Under the pieces are notes generated by a model. It searched no databases and had not been told where the DNA came from. It was given only the letters and a program-made list of their open reading frames with translations. The position numbers and the translations under genes were made by a program. A stretch of 11,837 nt of DNA from Patescibacteria group bacterium (GTDB lineage Bacteria; Patescibacteriota; Microgenomatia; UBA12405; JAHJSD01), in contig JAHJSD010000072.1 in assembly GCA_018830585.1 (NCBI GenBank), positions 1 to 11,837 of the forward strand, in the 5' to 3' direction. Each line of letters opens with the position of its first letter. Position 1 is the first letter of the stretch. Below are positions 1-5,854 of this stretch, piece by piece.

Positions 1-2
1 TC

Positions 3-17
3 CCACCTGGAAGGTGG
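3..17. repeat. Short perfect hairpin
   Basis: CCACCT and AGGTGG are separated by a 3-nt loop. A second short inverted pair, GACAC at 26-30 and GTGTC at 55-59, follows directly. They could be the edge of an element lying to the left of the window, but nothing else of it is visible. Confidence 0.35.
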
Positions 18-65
18 AATAGCTTGACACCTACTTAAAAATGGAATCCGGACTGTGTCCTATTA

Positions 66-234
66 GGCTCGCCGGATGGGCCTCCTCCGCTAAAGCTACA
101 AAAGGCGACACGACGATTTTCGGACTACTATCGTACCCTGAAAGTAGTTTGTCTCTTGCACCCAAAAAAGATGTGACCTCTTTTTGCCTGTCCTTAGTCA
201 ATCTCTAGCCCCGTCCCGAACTGAACGAACTGAG
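66..234 (+). repeat. Dispersed ~165-bp repeat, copy 1
   Basis: This copy matches 9873-10035. From the shared ACGATTTTCG onward I count about 14 differences in roughly 110 aligned bases. It opens with the 28-bp motif (GCTCGCCGG... GATTTTCGAACT), here split by a ~30-bp insert at 81-110. Both copies keep two inverted repeats: ACTAC/GTAGT at 124-128 and 144-148, and AAAAAGA/TCTTTTT at 165-171 and 179-185 with a 7-nt loop. It ends in tandem CGAACTGA-like units and runs straight into an open but start-less reading frame. The two copies flank most of the window. It may be a non-autonomous mobile repeat or a remnant of a recombination site. Confidence 0.75.
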
Positions 235-457
235 AACTGAGATAGCCGAGATTAAGTATCAGCCCGTTATAGAGGTCTTACAACGGGCGAACTCAGTTAT
301 ATTTATTACGTCTTTGCTCAAGGACCGTAACCTTAATATAACCAGCTATTTAGCCCAAGCTATCAAGGTATTTGAAAACTTCAAATTAATGGCTGAACTT
401 AGACAAGAACTAGATAAACTGAAAAATCCCATTTCGCTCGTACCTGCTACAACATAA
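209..457 (+). pseudogene. Gene fragment, unrecognised (C-terminal part)
   Basis: The frame is open from just after a TAG at 206-208 to a TAA at 455-457. It encodes about 79 residues, rich in charged helices (ELNELRTEIAEI near the start, AELRQELDKLKN near the end) and likely a coiled coil. There is no plausible start codon, and the 5' end lies inside the dispersed repeat. I read it as a truncated gene whose upstream part was replaced by the repeat. No family is recognised. Confidence 0.4.
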
Positions 458-465
458 ATCCCTAA

Positions 466-627
466 TTAATTAGTCAATTCTCCATTAACAAGTATGCCCT
501 TACTCCTCATAAGGTCTTAAACGATTTCTTCAAACAAGAGCAAATACAAAACTACATCTCAAGTTCACAAGAGTTAAAAGCACGAATGTATGCAGTGCAT
601 TCACCAGAAATATATGAGCGAGACTAA
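466..627 (+). pseudogene. Gene fragment, unrecognised
   Basis: About 53 codons are open between stops, reading QFSINKYALTPHKVLNDFF near the start and YAVHSPEIYERD at the end. There is no ATG near the beginning. It overlaps the start of the RecA-like fragment at 614 in another frame. The amino-acid composition looks coding, but the piece is too short to assign, and it could be chance. Confidence 0.25.
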
Positions 628-745
628 TAAACTAGATAAAGCGATAATGGAGCTAAACAAGAGATTTGGAGACAATACCATAGGACGTATTGGTTCTATG
701 CCAAATGTTGAAACTGAACGCGGAAGACCAAACGGTAAACCTTAA
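614..745 (+). pseudogene. RecA N-terminal fragment
   Basis: A 43-codon ORF starts MSETNKLDKAIMELNKRFG and continues through NTIGRIGSMPNVETER. This matches the usual opening of bacterial RecA, where a helix of the type K-A-I-x-x-[IL]-x-K-x-F-G is followed by a G-x-[IV]-x-R-[IL]-G strand. RecA should continue into the Walker A region with about 300 more residues. Here the frame leaves the family after about residue 36 and stops at TAA. It is therefore a remnant or a decapitated copy. RecA is the co-protease that activates LexA, so a broken recA piece 3 kb from an intact lexA is notable, though the two need not be connected. Family call from memory of RecA N-termini. Confidence 0.5.
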
Positions 746-776
746 TTGCGACTGTGGAAGACTCGTTTAAAAAGAA

Positions 777-802
777 GGCCAACTAACCATCGGCTTTTTT
801 TT
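777..802 (+). terminator. Possible weak terminator
   Basis: A short GCC/GGC stem (778-780 with 792-794) is followed by eight T residues at 795-802. The stem is poor, so it may be a decayed terminator of the pseudogene strand. Confidence 0.3.
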
Positions 803-812
803 GCCTTTATAT

Positions 813-826
813 GCAAGAAATCTTGC
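813..826. terminator. Perfect palindromic hairpin after the minus-strand operon
   Basis: GCAAGA-AA-TCTTGC lies 1 bp beyond the stop codon of the last operon gene. On the minus strand there is no immediate U-run; an A-rich stretch follows. It may end the operon transcript or protect its 3' end. Confidence 0.4.
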
Positions 827-827
827 T

Positions 828-1160
828 TTAAAGAATTCCTTTCCTCTTTGCTTTTTCAATTAATTTGAGTAAGTCCTGTTTTGGAAAGAAAGGACAGTAC
901 TGTCCCCAAACCCACCTATCTTTAGCTCTTGGCTTCTTGCCAATAATGTAATATCCCAACCTTAATTCTTTTTTACCATCTTCAAAAAGAATCTCTTGTA
1001 AAACGAATATCTTTTCTGGGTAGTCACTTTGCTCCAAGGTTACATATTTACCAACCTTGAAATTCTTACGCTTACCATTTATATCAATAATGCTTCCCGA
1101 ATTTTTCATTGCTAGTTTAGGTAATTTTTTCATTCTGTTCTTCAGGGTGTTTGAAACCAC
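828..1160 (-). CDS. Conserved protein of unknown function, last gene of the putative defence operon
   Basis: This is a 110-aa basic soluble protein with no signal peptide or membrane segment. The C-terminal half resembles small uncharacterised proteins I have seen elsewhere: a strand LGYYIIGKKPR, then RWVWGQYCPFFPKQDL at about residues 81-97, then a terminal helix. I know no function. The first ATG overlaps the HEPN-like gene by 19 bp. The internal ATG at codon 10 (1133) begins just after that gene ends and follows TGAAGAAC, a modest ribosome-binding site, so the real protein may be 101 aa. The overlap makes co-transcription with the nuclease genes almost certain. In this place it could be an immunity partner or accessory factor, but that is inference from position only. 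Confidence 0.75.
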   Translation of the reverse strand: MVSNTLKNRMKKLPKLAMKNSGSIIDINGKRKNFKVGKYVTLEQSDYPEKIFVLQEILFEDGKKELRLGYYIIGKKPRAKDRWVWGQYCPFFPKQDLLKLIEKAKRKGIL

Positions 1161-1822
1161 TTTTCTTTTTTTAACTTCTGCATAATCTTTTTATATACTT
1201 TCTCTGAGTGTTGCCTCCAAACAAAGCCTGGGTCTTGACTGGCATATTTTCTATCCAATATTTCAACTAGAGTGGTATAAATTTGCTTTAATTCCAACAT
1301 GCTCGCTCTTCCACTTGGGAACTGTTTGCCGTTGAAAGAGAAGTTGTCTCCAATAAAGTTACCAAAATCGCTTATGTGGCTTTTTACTCCTTTTTTCTTG
1401 TCTTTTAGACGGAGGAAACCTAAACATCTATCATCGATATGTTCAAGGTGATTTCTTACGGTTCTGATGTTAAAAGTCTTTCTTAAGTCTTTTGCTAATC
1501 TCTTAATATCTATGTCATCGAGTTGATGGGCTAATTTAAAGAGCAATTTATATACTTTGTCTATACAAATAAAATAGAAATGGGTGTCGTTTGCCAGGTA
1601 AACCAACGAAAAATCCTTTCGTCTGCTTCTAAACGCAAAGTCTGGTTTTTGTAAGTCCTTTAATTTTTTGCTAATTCTTCGCCGTACCCTATCCAACCTA
1701 CCCATCTCGATAATCGCACCATTTACATAGTTTTCGAGGTTATACAGCAATAAGAAACATCTCGTCGCTTTTTCCCTGTCTTTGTCCAAAGAAAAACAGT
1801 ATTTTGAAGCTAAATTAAACAT
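1142..1822 (-). CDS. HEPN-like protein, candidate RNase
   Basis: This is a 226-aa, mainly helical protein. Residues 123-128 read R-N-H-L-E-H, matching the R-N-x3-H signature of HEPN-fold ribonucleases, set in a helix (NIRTVRNHLEHID) after a long helical region. In HEPN toxins and CRISPR or abortive-infection effectors this Arg and His form the RNA-cleaving site across a dimer. Lys/Arg-rich stretches at 43-70 and 135-148 could contact RNA. It lies 24 bp after the PIN-like gene and overlaps the next gene by 19 bp; a modest GTGAAG lies upstream of its ATG. Assignment to HEPN rests on the motif and helical context only; overall family unknown. A non-catalytic HEPN-like protein is the alternative. 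Confidence 0.6.
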   Translation of the reverse strand: MFNLASKYCFSLDKDREKATRCFLLLYNLENYVNGAIIEMGRLDRVRRRISKKLKDLQKPDFAFRSRRKDFSLVYLANDTHFYFICIDKVYKLLFKLAHQLDDIDIKRLAKDLRKTFNIRTVRNHLEHIDDRCLGFLRLKDKKKGVKSHISDFGNFIGDNFSFNGKQFPSGRASMLELKQIYTTLVEILDRKYASQDPGFVWRQHSEKVYKKIMQKLKKEKWFQTP

Positions 1823-1846
1823 ATATTCTTCACTTTTATGTTAGTA

Positions 1847-2398
1847 TTAAATATTGGATAAATACTTAATAAATTCTTTCTTCCTCATAATCTTAGTTTT
1901 AAATAAATTTTCGATTTTCTTTTTAATCTCACTATTCCTGCCAATAAAACCTTTAATGTCCTCCGTTACAAAGATGTCTCTTTTTTCTCTAATATGAGCT
2001 GTTAAAATCATGGCATCTCTAAGCTGTCTTCTTTCACCCTTACTAAGGTCATTTCTTTTACCTGATTTAGGGAATGAGCCAGAACTTATTATTTCTAATA
2101 GCTTTTCGAAGACATCAACATCTTTGTTAGACCCCACTACGCTTTCACCAACTCTCGATTCTCCAACGACCGCTGTTTCATAAATTACTGGCCCCCATTT
2201 GGCCTGCCCCCACTTCGATTCATCCCATACTGCAGTTTCGGTTATCTTATTCAACTTTTTAAGTTCTACCGCTAAGCTGTGTTTTTCAAGCTCCCTTGAG
2301 GTAACGCTGACAACAGAAAGCTTGATTGGCTTGTCTTTGACAAGGGAATTTAAATCTTCTATTGGCAAAACATTAGTATCAAAAGTTATCTTGACCAT
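1847..2398 (-). CDS. PIN-like domain nuclease with internal repeat insert
   Basis: This 183-aa protein has the PIN layout. The first strand is KITFDTNVL (Asp7), the conserved acid is Glu36 or Glu38 in TSRELEKH, Asp128 lies in RQLRDAMILTAH, and the last strand is IFVTEDIKGF with Asp147. These four acids would bind Mg2+/Mn2+ for RNA cleavage, as in VapC-type enzymes. Unusual is an insert at about residues 53-90 built of short repeats of the type W-G-x-x-x-W-G and V-G-E-S-x-V-G, perhaps a small beta structure. No VapB-like antitoxin gene precedes it. It starts 5 bp after the membrane-protein gene, without a clear ribosome-binding site, suggesting translational coupling. PIN fold is fairly sure; target unknown. 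Confidence 0.75.
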   Translation of the reverse strand: MVKITFDTNVLPIEDLNSLVKDKPIKLSVVSVTSRELEKHSLAVELKKLNKITETAVWDESKWGQAKWGPVIYETAVVGESRVGESVVGSNKDVDVFEKLLEIISSGSFPKSGKRNDLSKGERRQLRDAMILTAHIREKRDIFVTEDIKGFIGRNSEIKKKIENLFKTKIMRKKEFIKYLSNI

Positions 2399-2403
2399 TC
2401 AAT

Positions 2404-2850
2404 TTAAAATTTGCAGAAAATTAAAAATAGATAAAAGGCAAAGAAAGCTACCGGAACGATAACTTCAATATGCGACAAGGGTATATACTTCCTTAAATTC
2501 TTTCCTTCTCCCAATTCTTTCCATTCGTCGGCAAATAACCTAATCGGCAATTTTTTCTCTAACTTATGTATCATCTTAAATTTTCCGCTATTTAACTGTT
2601 TATAGGAAAGAACGATAAAAAACCAGGTGGCACAAATTACCAATCCTAAATATCCAACGAAAGCTAAAAATAAAGTATTTAAGGATACTATTTTTGAAGT
2701 AATCAGGATACCAGCTAAAGAAATAAGACCAGTGTTTATAGTCAAAAAATAGTTATTGGCACTCATTCGTTTATCGCTAACCTTTTCAGCACTTTCAACC
2801 AACATTTTATATTGTTCGAAATAGATACTGTTTTCTTCGTCTTTAACCAT
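2404..2850 (-). CDS. Three-helix inner-membrane protein, RipA-like
   Basis: This 148-aa protein begins with a polar N-terminal helix (EQYKMLVESAEKVSDKRMSANN). Membrane spans lie at about 34-54, 57-82 and 127-147. The cytoplasmic loop between the second and third spans contains YKQLNSGKFKMIHKLEKKLP and a conserved-looking EWKELGEGK. This pattern recalls the family annotated as RipA-type octameric membrane proteins, a tentative match from memory. The start ATG overlaps the TIR gene's end by 8 bp, so the two proteins are probably made in a fixed ratio. A TIR gene paired with a membrane protein suggests a membrane effector gated by a nucleotide signal, by analogy with Thoeris and other small membrane effectors. 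That role is inference. Confidence 0.7.
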   Translation of the reverse strand: MVKDEENSIYFEQYKMLVESAEKVSDKRMSANNYFLTINTGLISLAGILITSKIVSLNTLFLAFVGYLGLVICATWFFIVLSYKQLNSGKFKMIHKLEKKLPIRLFADEWKELGEGKNLRKYIPLSHIEVIVPVAFFAFYLFLIFCKF

Positions 2851-3295
2851 ATATTTGAGGTAAATAACTATTAAGGCTGTTTATCGCATTTGTAATATAG
2901 CCCCAATTCCATTCAATAAAACGTTTTCCCAACCCATTCGGAACATAATAATTTTTTCCTTGTTCATATATACCGAATGTTGGTATATTCTCCTCATTCG
3001 CAATTCTTATTTCTTCTAAAACCCCACTACAATTGTGAGTATTTAATCCAATAAGAACGATAACGAAATCGCACTGTTTAATCTTTGTTCTAACATCTGA
3101 TTTCCATGTGCTTTGAGGAAATGGCTCTTTTACCGACCAGTCTTCGAAATAAAACGGGGAGTCCGGATTTTTAGCTTGACCACTAAGCAAATTTTTAAGC
3201 TGTTCATCGTTATCAAAATCAAAGCTAATAAAGGCTCGCTTTTTTTGACCTTGAGGCTGATATTTGGACAATAACTGACTTAAATAATCTGTCAT
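2843..3295 (-). CDS. TIR-like protein of the MTH538/ThsB type
   Basis: This 150-aa single-domain protein has strand A as KRAFISFDFDND (residues 19-30). It continues with the family-typical SGQAKNPDSPFYFEDWSVKE (39-57), WKSDVRTKIKQCDFVIVLIG (64-83) and NCSGVLEEIRIANEENIPTFGI (88-109). Glu94 or Glu95 sits where the catalytic glutamate of NAD-cleaving TIR domains lies. Thoeris ThsB proteins have this same architecture and make cyclic ADP-ribose-type signals after phage infection. No ThsA-like NADase is present in the window; the adjacent partner is a membrane protein instead. The start ATG overlaps the HNH stop (ATGA) and is preceded by TAGGAA at good spacing. Fold call strong; the signalling role is inferred. 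Confidence 0.9.
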   Translation of the reverse strand: MTDYLSQLLSKYQPQGQKKRAFISFDFDNDEQLKNLLSGQAKNPDSPFYFEDWSVKEPFPQSTWKSDVRTKIKQCDFVIVLIGLNTHNCSGVLEEIRIANEENIPTFGIYEQGKNYYVPNGLGKRFIEWNWGYITNAINSLNSYLPQIYG

Positions 3296-3501
3296 ATTTT
3301 TCCTACCTTTTTTCTATTCGCATGAATTCGTTGATGTTTGGTTGTCCTGATAACACGAATATTTTTAGGTGTATCCTTTCCGCCTTCTTCAACCGGTTTT
3401 ATATGGTGAACTTCATATCCGTTTGGAGGCTCACCATCCTTATAACCTCTCTTTATAAGGATTTTCTTGATTTTTTCTCGGTCTGGTTTATGTTTTACCA
3501 T
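3292..3501 (-). CDS. Small HNH-type nuclease domain protein
   Basis: This is a 69-aa protein from the ATG at 3501. A longer frame from GTG at 3531 exists, but AAAGGGGGTG at 3520-3511, a strong ribosome-binding site, lies 9 nt before the ATG and decides the start. The core reads YEVHHIKPVEEGGKDTPKN followed by IRVIRTTKHQRIHANRKK. This is the beta-beta-alpha-metal pattern: H-H for the first conserved His pair, Asn in the middle and a final His. The zinc-knuckle cysteines of larger HNH enzymes are missing. It would be a minimal DNA nicking or cleaving module, or a stand-alone subunit. It is the first gene of the operon; its TGA overlaps the next ATG by 4 bp. Confidence 0.8.
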   Translation of the reverse strand: MVKHKPDREKIKKILIKRGYKDGEPPNGYEVHHIKPVEEGGKDTPKNIRVIRTTKHQRIHANRKKVGKI

Positions 3502-3510
3502 TTTTTGTTT

Positions 3511-3520
3511 CACCCCCTTT
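3511..3520 (-). promoter_or_regulatory. Strong Shine-Dalgarno for the HNH gene
   Basis: AAAGGGGGTG on the minus strand lies 9 nt before the ATG at 3501. It contrasts with the apparently leaderless genes elsewhere in the window and fixes the operon's first start. Confidence 0.7.
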
Positions 3521-3533
3521 GTAAAACTCACTC

Positions 3534-3570
3534 TTGACTTTACTGTAAAAATATCATAAATTTATAATAA
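3534..3570 (+). promoter_or_regulatory. Divergent promoter region with candidate operator
   Basis: Toward the repressor gene, TTGACT (3534-3539) and TAAATT (3557-3562) are 17 bp apart. The predicted start of transcription is 1-2 nt before the ATG. Toward the operon, TATGAT (3558-3553) is a possible -10, giving a ~45-nt leader with the strong ribosome-binding site. The perfect palindrome ATAAATTTAT at 3556-3565 covers the -10 boxes of both directions and could be the repressor's operator. AT-rich palindromes arise easily by chance, so the operator call is weak; the promoter call is better. Confidence 0.5.
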
Positions 3571-4164
3571 ATGCAAGATATAAAACCATTAACGGGAAAG
3601 CAAAAGAAAACCCTAGATTTTATTAACTCTTTCTTGAGAAAAAAGGGGTTTTCTCCCTCTCTTCATGAAATAGCCGAGTATCTAGGTAAGAATTTAAGTA
3701 CAGCTCAGTATTATGTAAATGAGCTTGAAGAAAAAGGTTATCTGACTAAAAATGCGAATAAAGCAAGGGGTATATCTCCAATAAACAACCAACACAATAT
3801 TCCCTTGTTGGGTTATATTGCGGCGGGAAAACCTATCGAACCAATTGAAAACCCGGAAGAAATCCTAATTCCTGCAAATATTGAAATTGATTCGAGATAT
3901 CCTCATTATGCTCTTAAGATTAAGGGCGATAGCATGATTGATATGGGAATACTTGATAAAGATATTGTTTTAATTAAACATCAAATGACTGCTAATAATG
4001 GAGAAGTAGTAGTTGCTATTACTGAAAATGGAGCAACTTTGAAAGTTTTTAGAAAAAGTGGTGGAAAAATCACACTAGAACCAAGAAACAAGGATTACCC
4101 AGTAATTGAACCACATGAGTTAGAAATTAGAGGCAAGTTTGTTGGGCTAATTAGGAATAGTTAA
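3571..4164 (+). CDS. lexA: LexA-type repressor, self-cleaving
   Basis: This 197-aa protein has the full LexA layout. A winged helix lies at about 5-68 (LTGKQKKTLDFINSF, then SLHEIAEYLG and the recognition helix STAQYYVNELEEKGYL). The S24 peptidase domain follows. The scissile bond Ala85-Gly86 is in GYIAAGKP, the nucleophile Ser121 in KGDSMID, and the general-base Lys158 in GATLKVF. All catalytic parts are intact, so RecA-stimulated self-cleavage is expected. It may be the genomic SOS repressor or an island-specific copy. It is divergent from the six-gene operon and 18 bp upstream of the methyltransferase gene, so it probably represses itself and the operon. No E. coli-type CTGT-N8-ACAG box is visible between them. 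Confidence 0.9.
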   Translation: MQDIKPLTGKQKKTLDFINSFLRKKGFSPSLHEIAEYLGKNLSTAQYYVNELEEKGYLTKNANKARGISPINNQHNIPLLGYIAAGKPIEPIENPEEILIPANIEIDSRYPHYALKIKGDSMIDMGILDKDIVLIKHQMTANNGEVVVAITENGATLKVFRKSGGKITLEPRNKDYPVIEPHELEIRGKFVGLIRNS

Positions 4165-4167
4165 TTC

Positions 4168-4176
4168 TGTTAATAT
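4168..4176 (+). promoter_or_regulatory. Extended -10 promoter of the methyltransferase gene
   Basis: TG-T-TAATAT ends 6 nt before the ATG, so transcription should begin at or next to the start codon and give a leaderless mRNA. No clear -35 and no ribosome-binding site are seen. Confidence 0.55.
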
Positions 4177-4182
4177 AAAAAC

Positions 4183-5160
4183 ATGAAGAAATATTCTGTC
4201 ATTTCATTGTTCACTGGTTGCGGAGGACTTGATTTGGGCTTTGTTGGTGGATTTACCTTTTTAAACAAGTTTTATCCAAAAAATAATTTCGAAATGGTTT
4301 GGGCAAATGACATTGATAAAGCATCGTGTCAAACATTTAGAAAGAATTTCGGCCATGAAATTGTTTGTGGTGACATCACTCAATTATTAAATGGGAATCA
4401 CTCTCCTTCTTTACTTGAAGAACCGCTGCCAAAACATGCTGATGTTGTTCTGGGAGGATTTCCTTGTCAAGATTTTAGTCATGCCGGTAAAAGGAGAGGG
4501 TTTACCTCTAAAAGAGGTTTACTCTATCAAAGTATGGTCGAGGTAGTTAAAAAGACAGACCCGTTGATATTTGTTGCGGAAAATGTAAAGGGGCTAATGA
4601 CTATGGATGACGGTGATGCCCTAAAAATAATTATTAAAGATTTTGAAGAATTAGGGTACGATGTTGTCTATAAATTATTAACGGCCGCAGATTATGGAGT
4701 TCCGCAGATTCGAGAAAGAGTTATCATCGTTGGAACAAAGAAAAACATAGTCTCTAAATTTAAATATCCAAAACCAACTCTAAACAAAGAGAGTTGGGTT
4801 ACTCTAAAGAGAGCTATTGGTGACATGGAAAATATTAAAGAAGGAGAGGTAGATAATCATTTTTGGTCAAAAGCGAAAATGTTTCCAGGAACCCAAGGAA
4901 ATACGATTGTGTCTCCCAATAAACCTGGGCCCACAATGAGAACTGAACATCACGGAAATATTGAGTGGCATTGGAACGAAGCTAGAAGATTATCGGCAAG
5001 AGAAGCCGCTAGAATTCAATCGTTTCCTGATAATTTTATATTTTACCCATCAACTTCAGCCGCCTACAAACAAATCGGAAACGCTGTTCCACCCGTCATG
5101 GCATGGCATATAGCTAAATCTGTTGAATCATTATTGAACAAACATTACTCGACTGACTAA
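4183..5160 (+). CDS. DNA (cytosine-5-)-methyltransferase of a type II R-M system
   Basis: This 325-aa enzyme transfers a methyl group from SAM to carbon 5 of cytosine. Motif I is SLFTGCGGLDLGF (8-20). Motif IV is GGFPCQDFSHAG with catalytic Cys95, motif VI is ENVKGL (133-138) and motif VIII is QIRERVIIVG (175-184). The target-recognition region is short, about residues 215-265. Motifs IX and X are RLSAREAARIQSFPDNF and YKQIGNAVPP. Everything needed for activity is present. The next two genes encode a restriction enzyme and a Vsr repair nuclease, so it protects host DNA against the neighbour. Specificity cannot be read directly; if the nuclease is a true ThaI type, the target would be CGCG. 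Confidence 0.95.
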   Translation: MKKYSVISLFTGCGGLDLGFVGGFTFLNKFYPKNNFEMVWANDIDKASCQTFRKNFGHEIVCGDITQLLNGNHSPSLLEEPLPKHADVVLGGFPCQDFSHAGKRRGFTSKRGLLYQSMVEVVKKTDPLIFVAENVKGLMTMDDGDALKIIIKDFEELGYDVVYKLLTAADYGVPQIRERVIIVGTKKNIVSKFKYPKPTLNKESWVTLKRAIGDMENIKEGEVDNHFWSKAKMFPGTQGNTIVSPNKPGPTMRTEHHGNIEWHWNEARRLSAREAARIQSFPDNFIFYPSTSAAYKQIGNAVPPVMAWHIAKSVESLLNKHYSTD

Positions 5161-5208
5161 CTAAATAAATATTTATATAAGACTCTTCTTTCTATTCATC
5201 TAGCCTTG

Positions 5209-5217
5209 TGGTATAAA
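5209..5217 (+). promoter_or_regulatory. Extended -10 promoter of the restriction gene
   Basis: TG-G-TATAAA ends 6 nt before the GTG start at 5224, again predicting a leaderless transcript. A separate promoter lets the nuclease be expressed independently of, and perhaps later than, the methyltransferase. Confidence 0.55.
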
Positions 5218-5223
5218 TAGGGT

Positions 5224-5850
5224 GTGGATGATTACCTAAAATCTCTTTTTTCAGACCGAGAAATAGTAAATAAAATAAAAAGGAAGTTGCCGTCTTTATT
5301 TCAATTAGCGGAAATAGATAGTTCTAGGGCTGGAAAGATTGGTATGGAAATTGGTTCAGTTCGTGAAAGAATTATAATCGCTCTTCTAATGTATAAATAT
5401 GGTGATAAAAATGTAAAAGTTGATATCCCAATTACTGAACCAGAAACGGATGTAATTTTGTTTAATAAACCTATTTCAATTAAAACGATAAGTGGTAATT
5501 TGGGTGGAGTAAAACTGATTTGGACGGTTGACCCCCAAAAAGCTCTTGATTTCAGTAGAAACTACTATCCCTCAAAGGACATGCTACTTGTACAGATAAA
5601 TTGGGGTGGCCTTGGACATTTTTACTATTTTCCAGTTGCCTGCCAAATAAAAGTATTTAATGAAATAAAAAGAGAGAGTTATCTTAAACTACCAAAGCAG
5701 GGAACAAATCCTAGAGGTGTTGAGATTACTAAAGAAGCTTTAGAGAAACTTTCAAAAAGAAAAGATATAAGCAAAATAGATATTAATTGGGAAAGAGGAA
5801 TTGAAAAACATCAAGTCTACGAAAGATGGGTTAAGCTTTGGGATAATTAG
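5224..5850 (+). CDS. Type II restriction endonuclease, ThaI-like
   Basis: This 208-aa protein starts with GTG. It has the pattern I recall for ThaI-family enzymes, which cut CG/CG. The stretches are SSRAGKIGMEIGSVRERIII (33-52), PITEPETDVILFNKPISIKT (69-88), IWTVDPQKA, LLVQINWGGLGHFYYFPV (121-138), and KLPKQGTNPRGVEITKEAL near the C-terminus. A PD-(D/E)xK-like core is visible: Glu48, Asp76, then Ile-Ser-Ile-Lys87, with Ser at the usual acidic position. It sits 63 bp after the methyltransferase and 4 bp before vsr. The scarcity of CGCG in this window supports the specificity. Restriction role is strong from context; ThaI membership and site come from memory. Confidence 0.8.
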   Translation: MDDYLKSLFSDREIVNKIKRKLPSLFQLAEIDSSRAGKIGMEIGSVRERIIIALLMYKYGDKNVKVDIPITEPETDVILFNKPISIKTISGNLGGVKLIWTVDPQKALDFSRNYYPSKDMLLVQINWGGLGHFYYFPVACQIKVFNEIKRESYLKLPKQGTNPRGVEITKEALEKLSKRKDISKIDINWERGIEKHQVYERWVKLWDN

Positions 5851-5854
5851 CTTT

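Noticed and set aside
21..60. End of an insertion sequence (TGACAC...GTGTCC)
   Set aside because: The match is only 5 bp and no transposase for it lies in the window.
2199..2462. Plus-strand ORF opposite the PIN-like gene
   Set aside because: It is antisense to two clear genes and shows no domain.
3502..3531. GTG start at 3531 for the HNH protein
   Set aside because: A strong ribosome-binding site at 3520-3511 serves the ATG at 3501.
5801..5854. Longer N-terminus for Vsr
   Set aside because: It would overlap the restriction gene by 50 bp; the ATG at 5855 gives the normal length.
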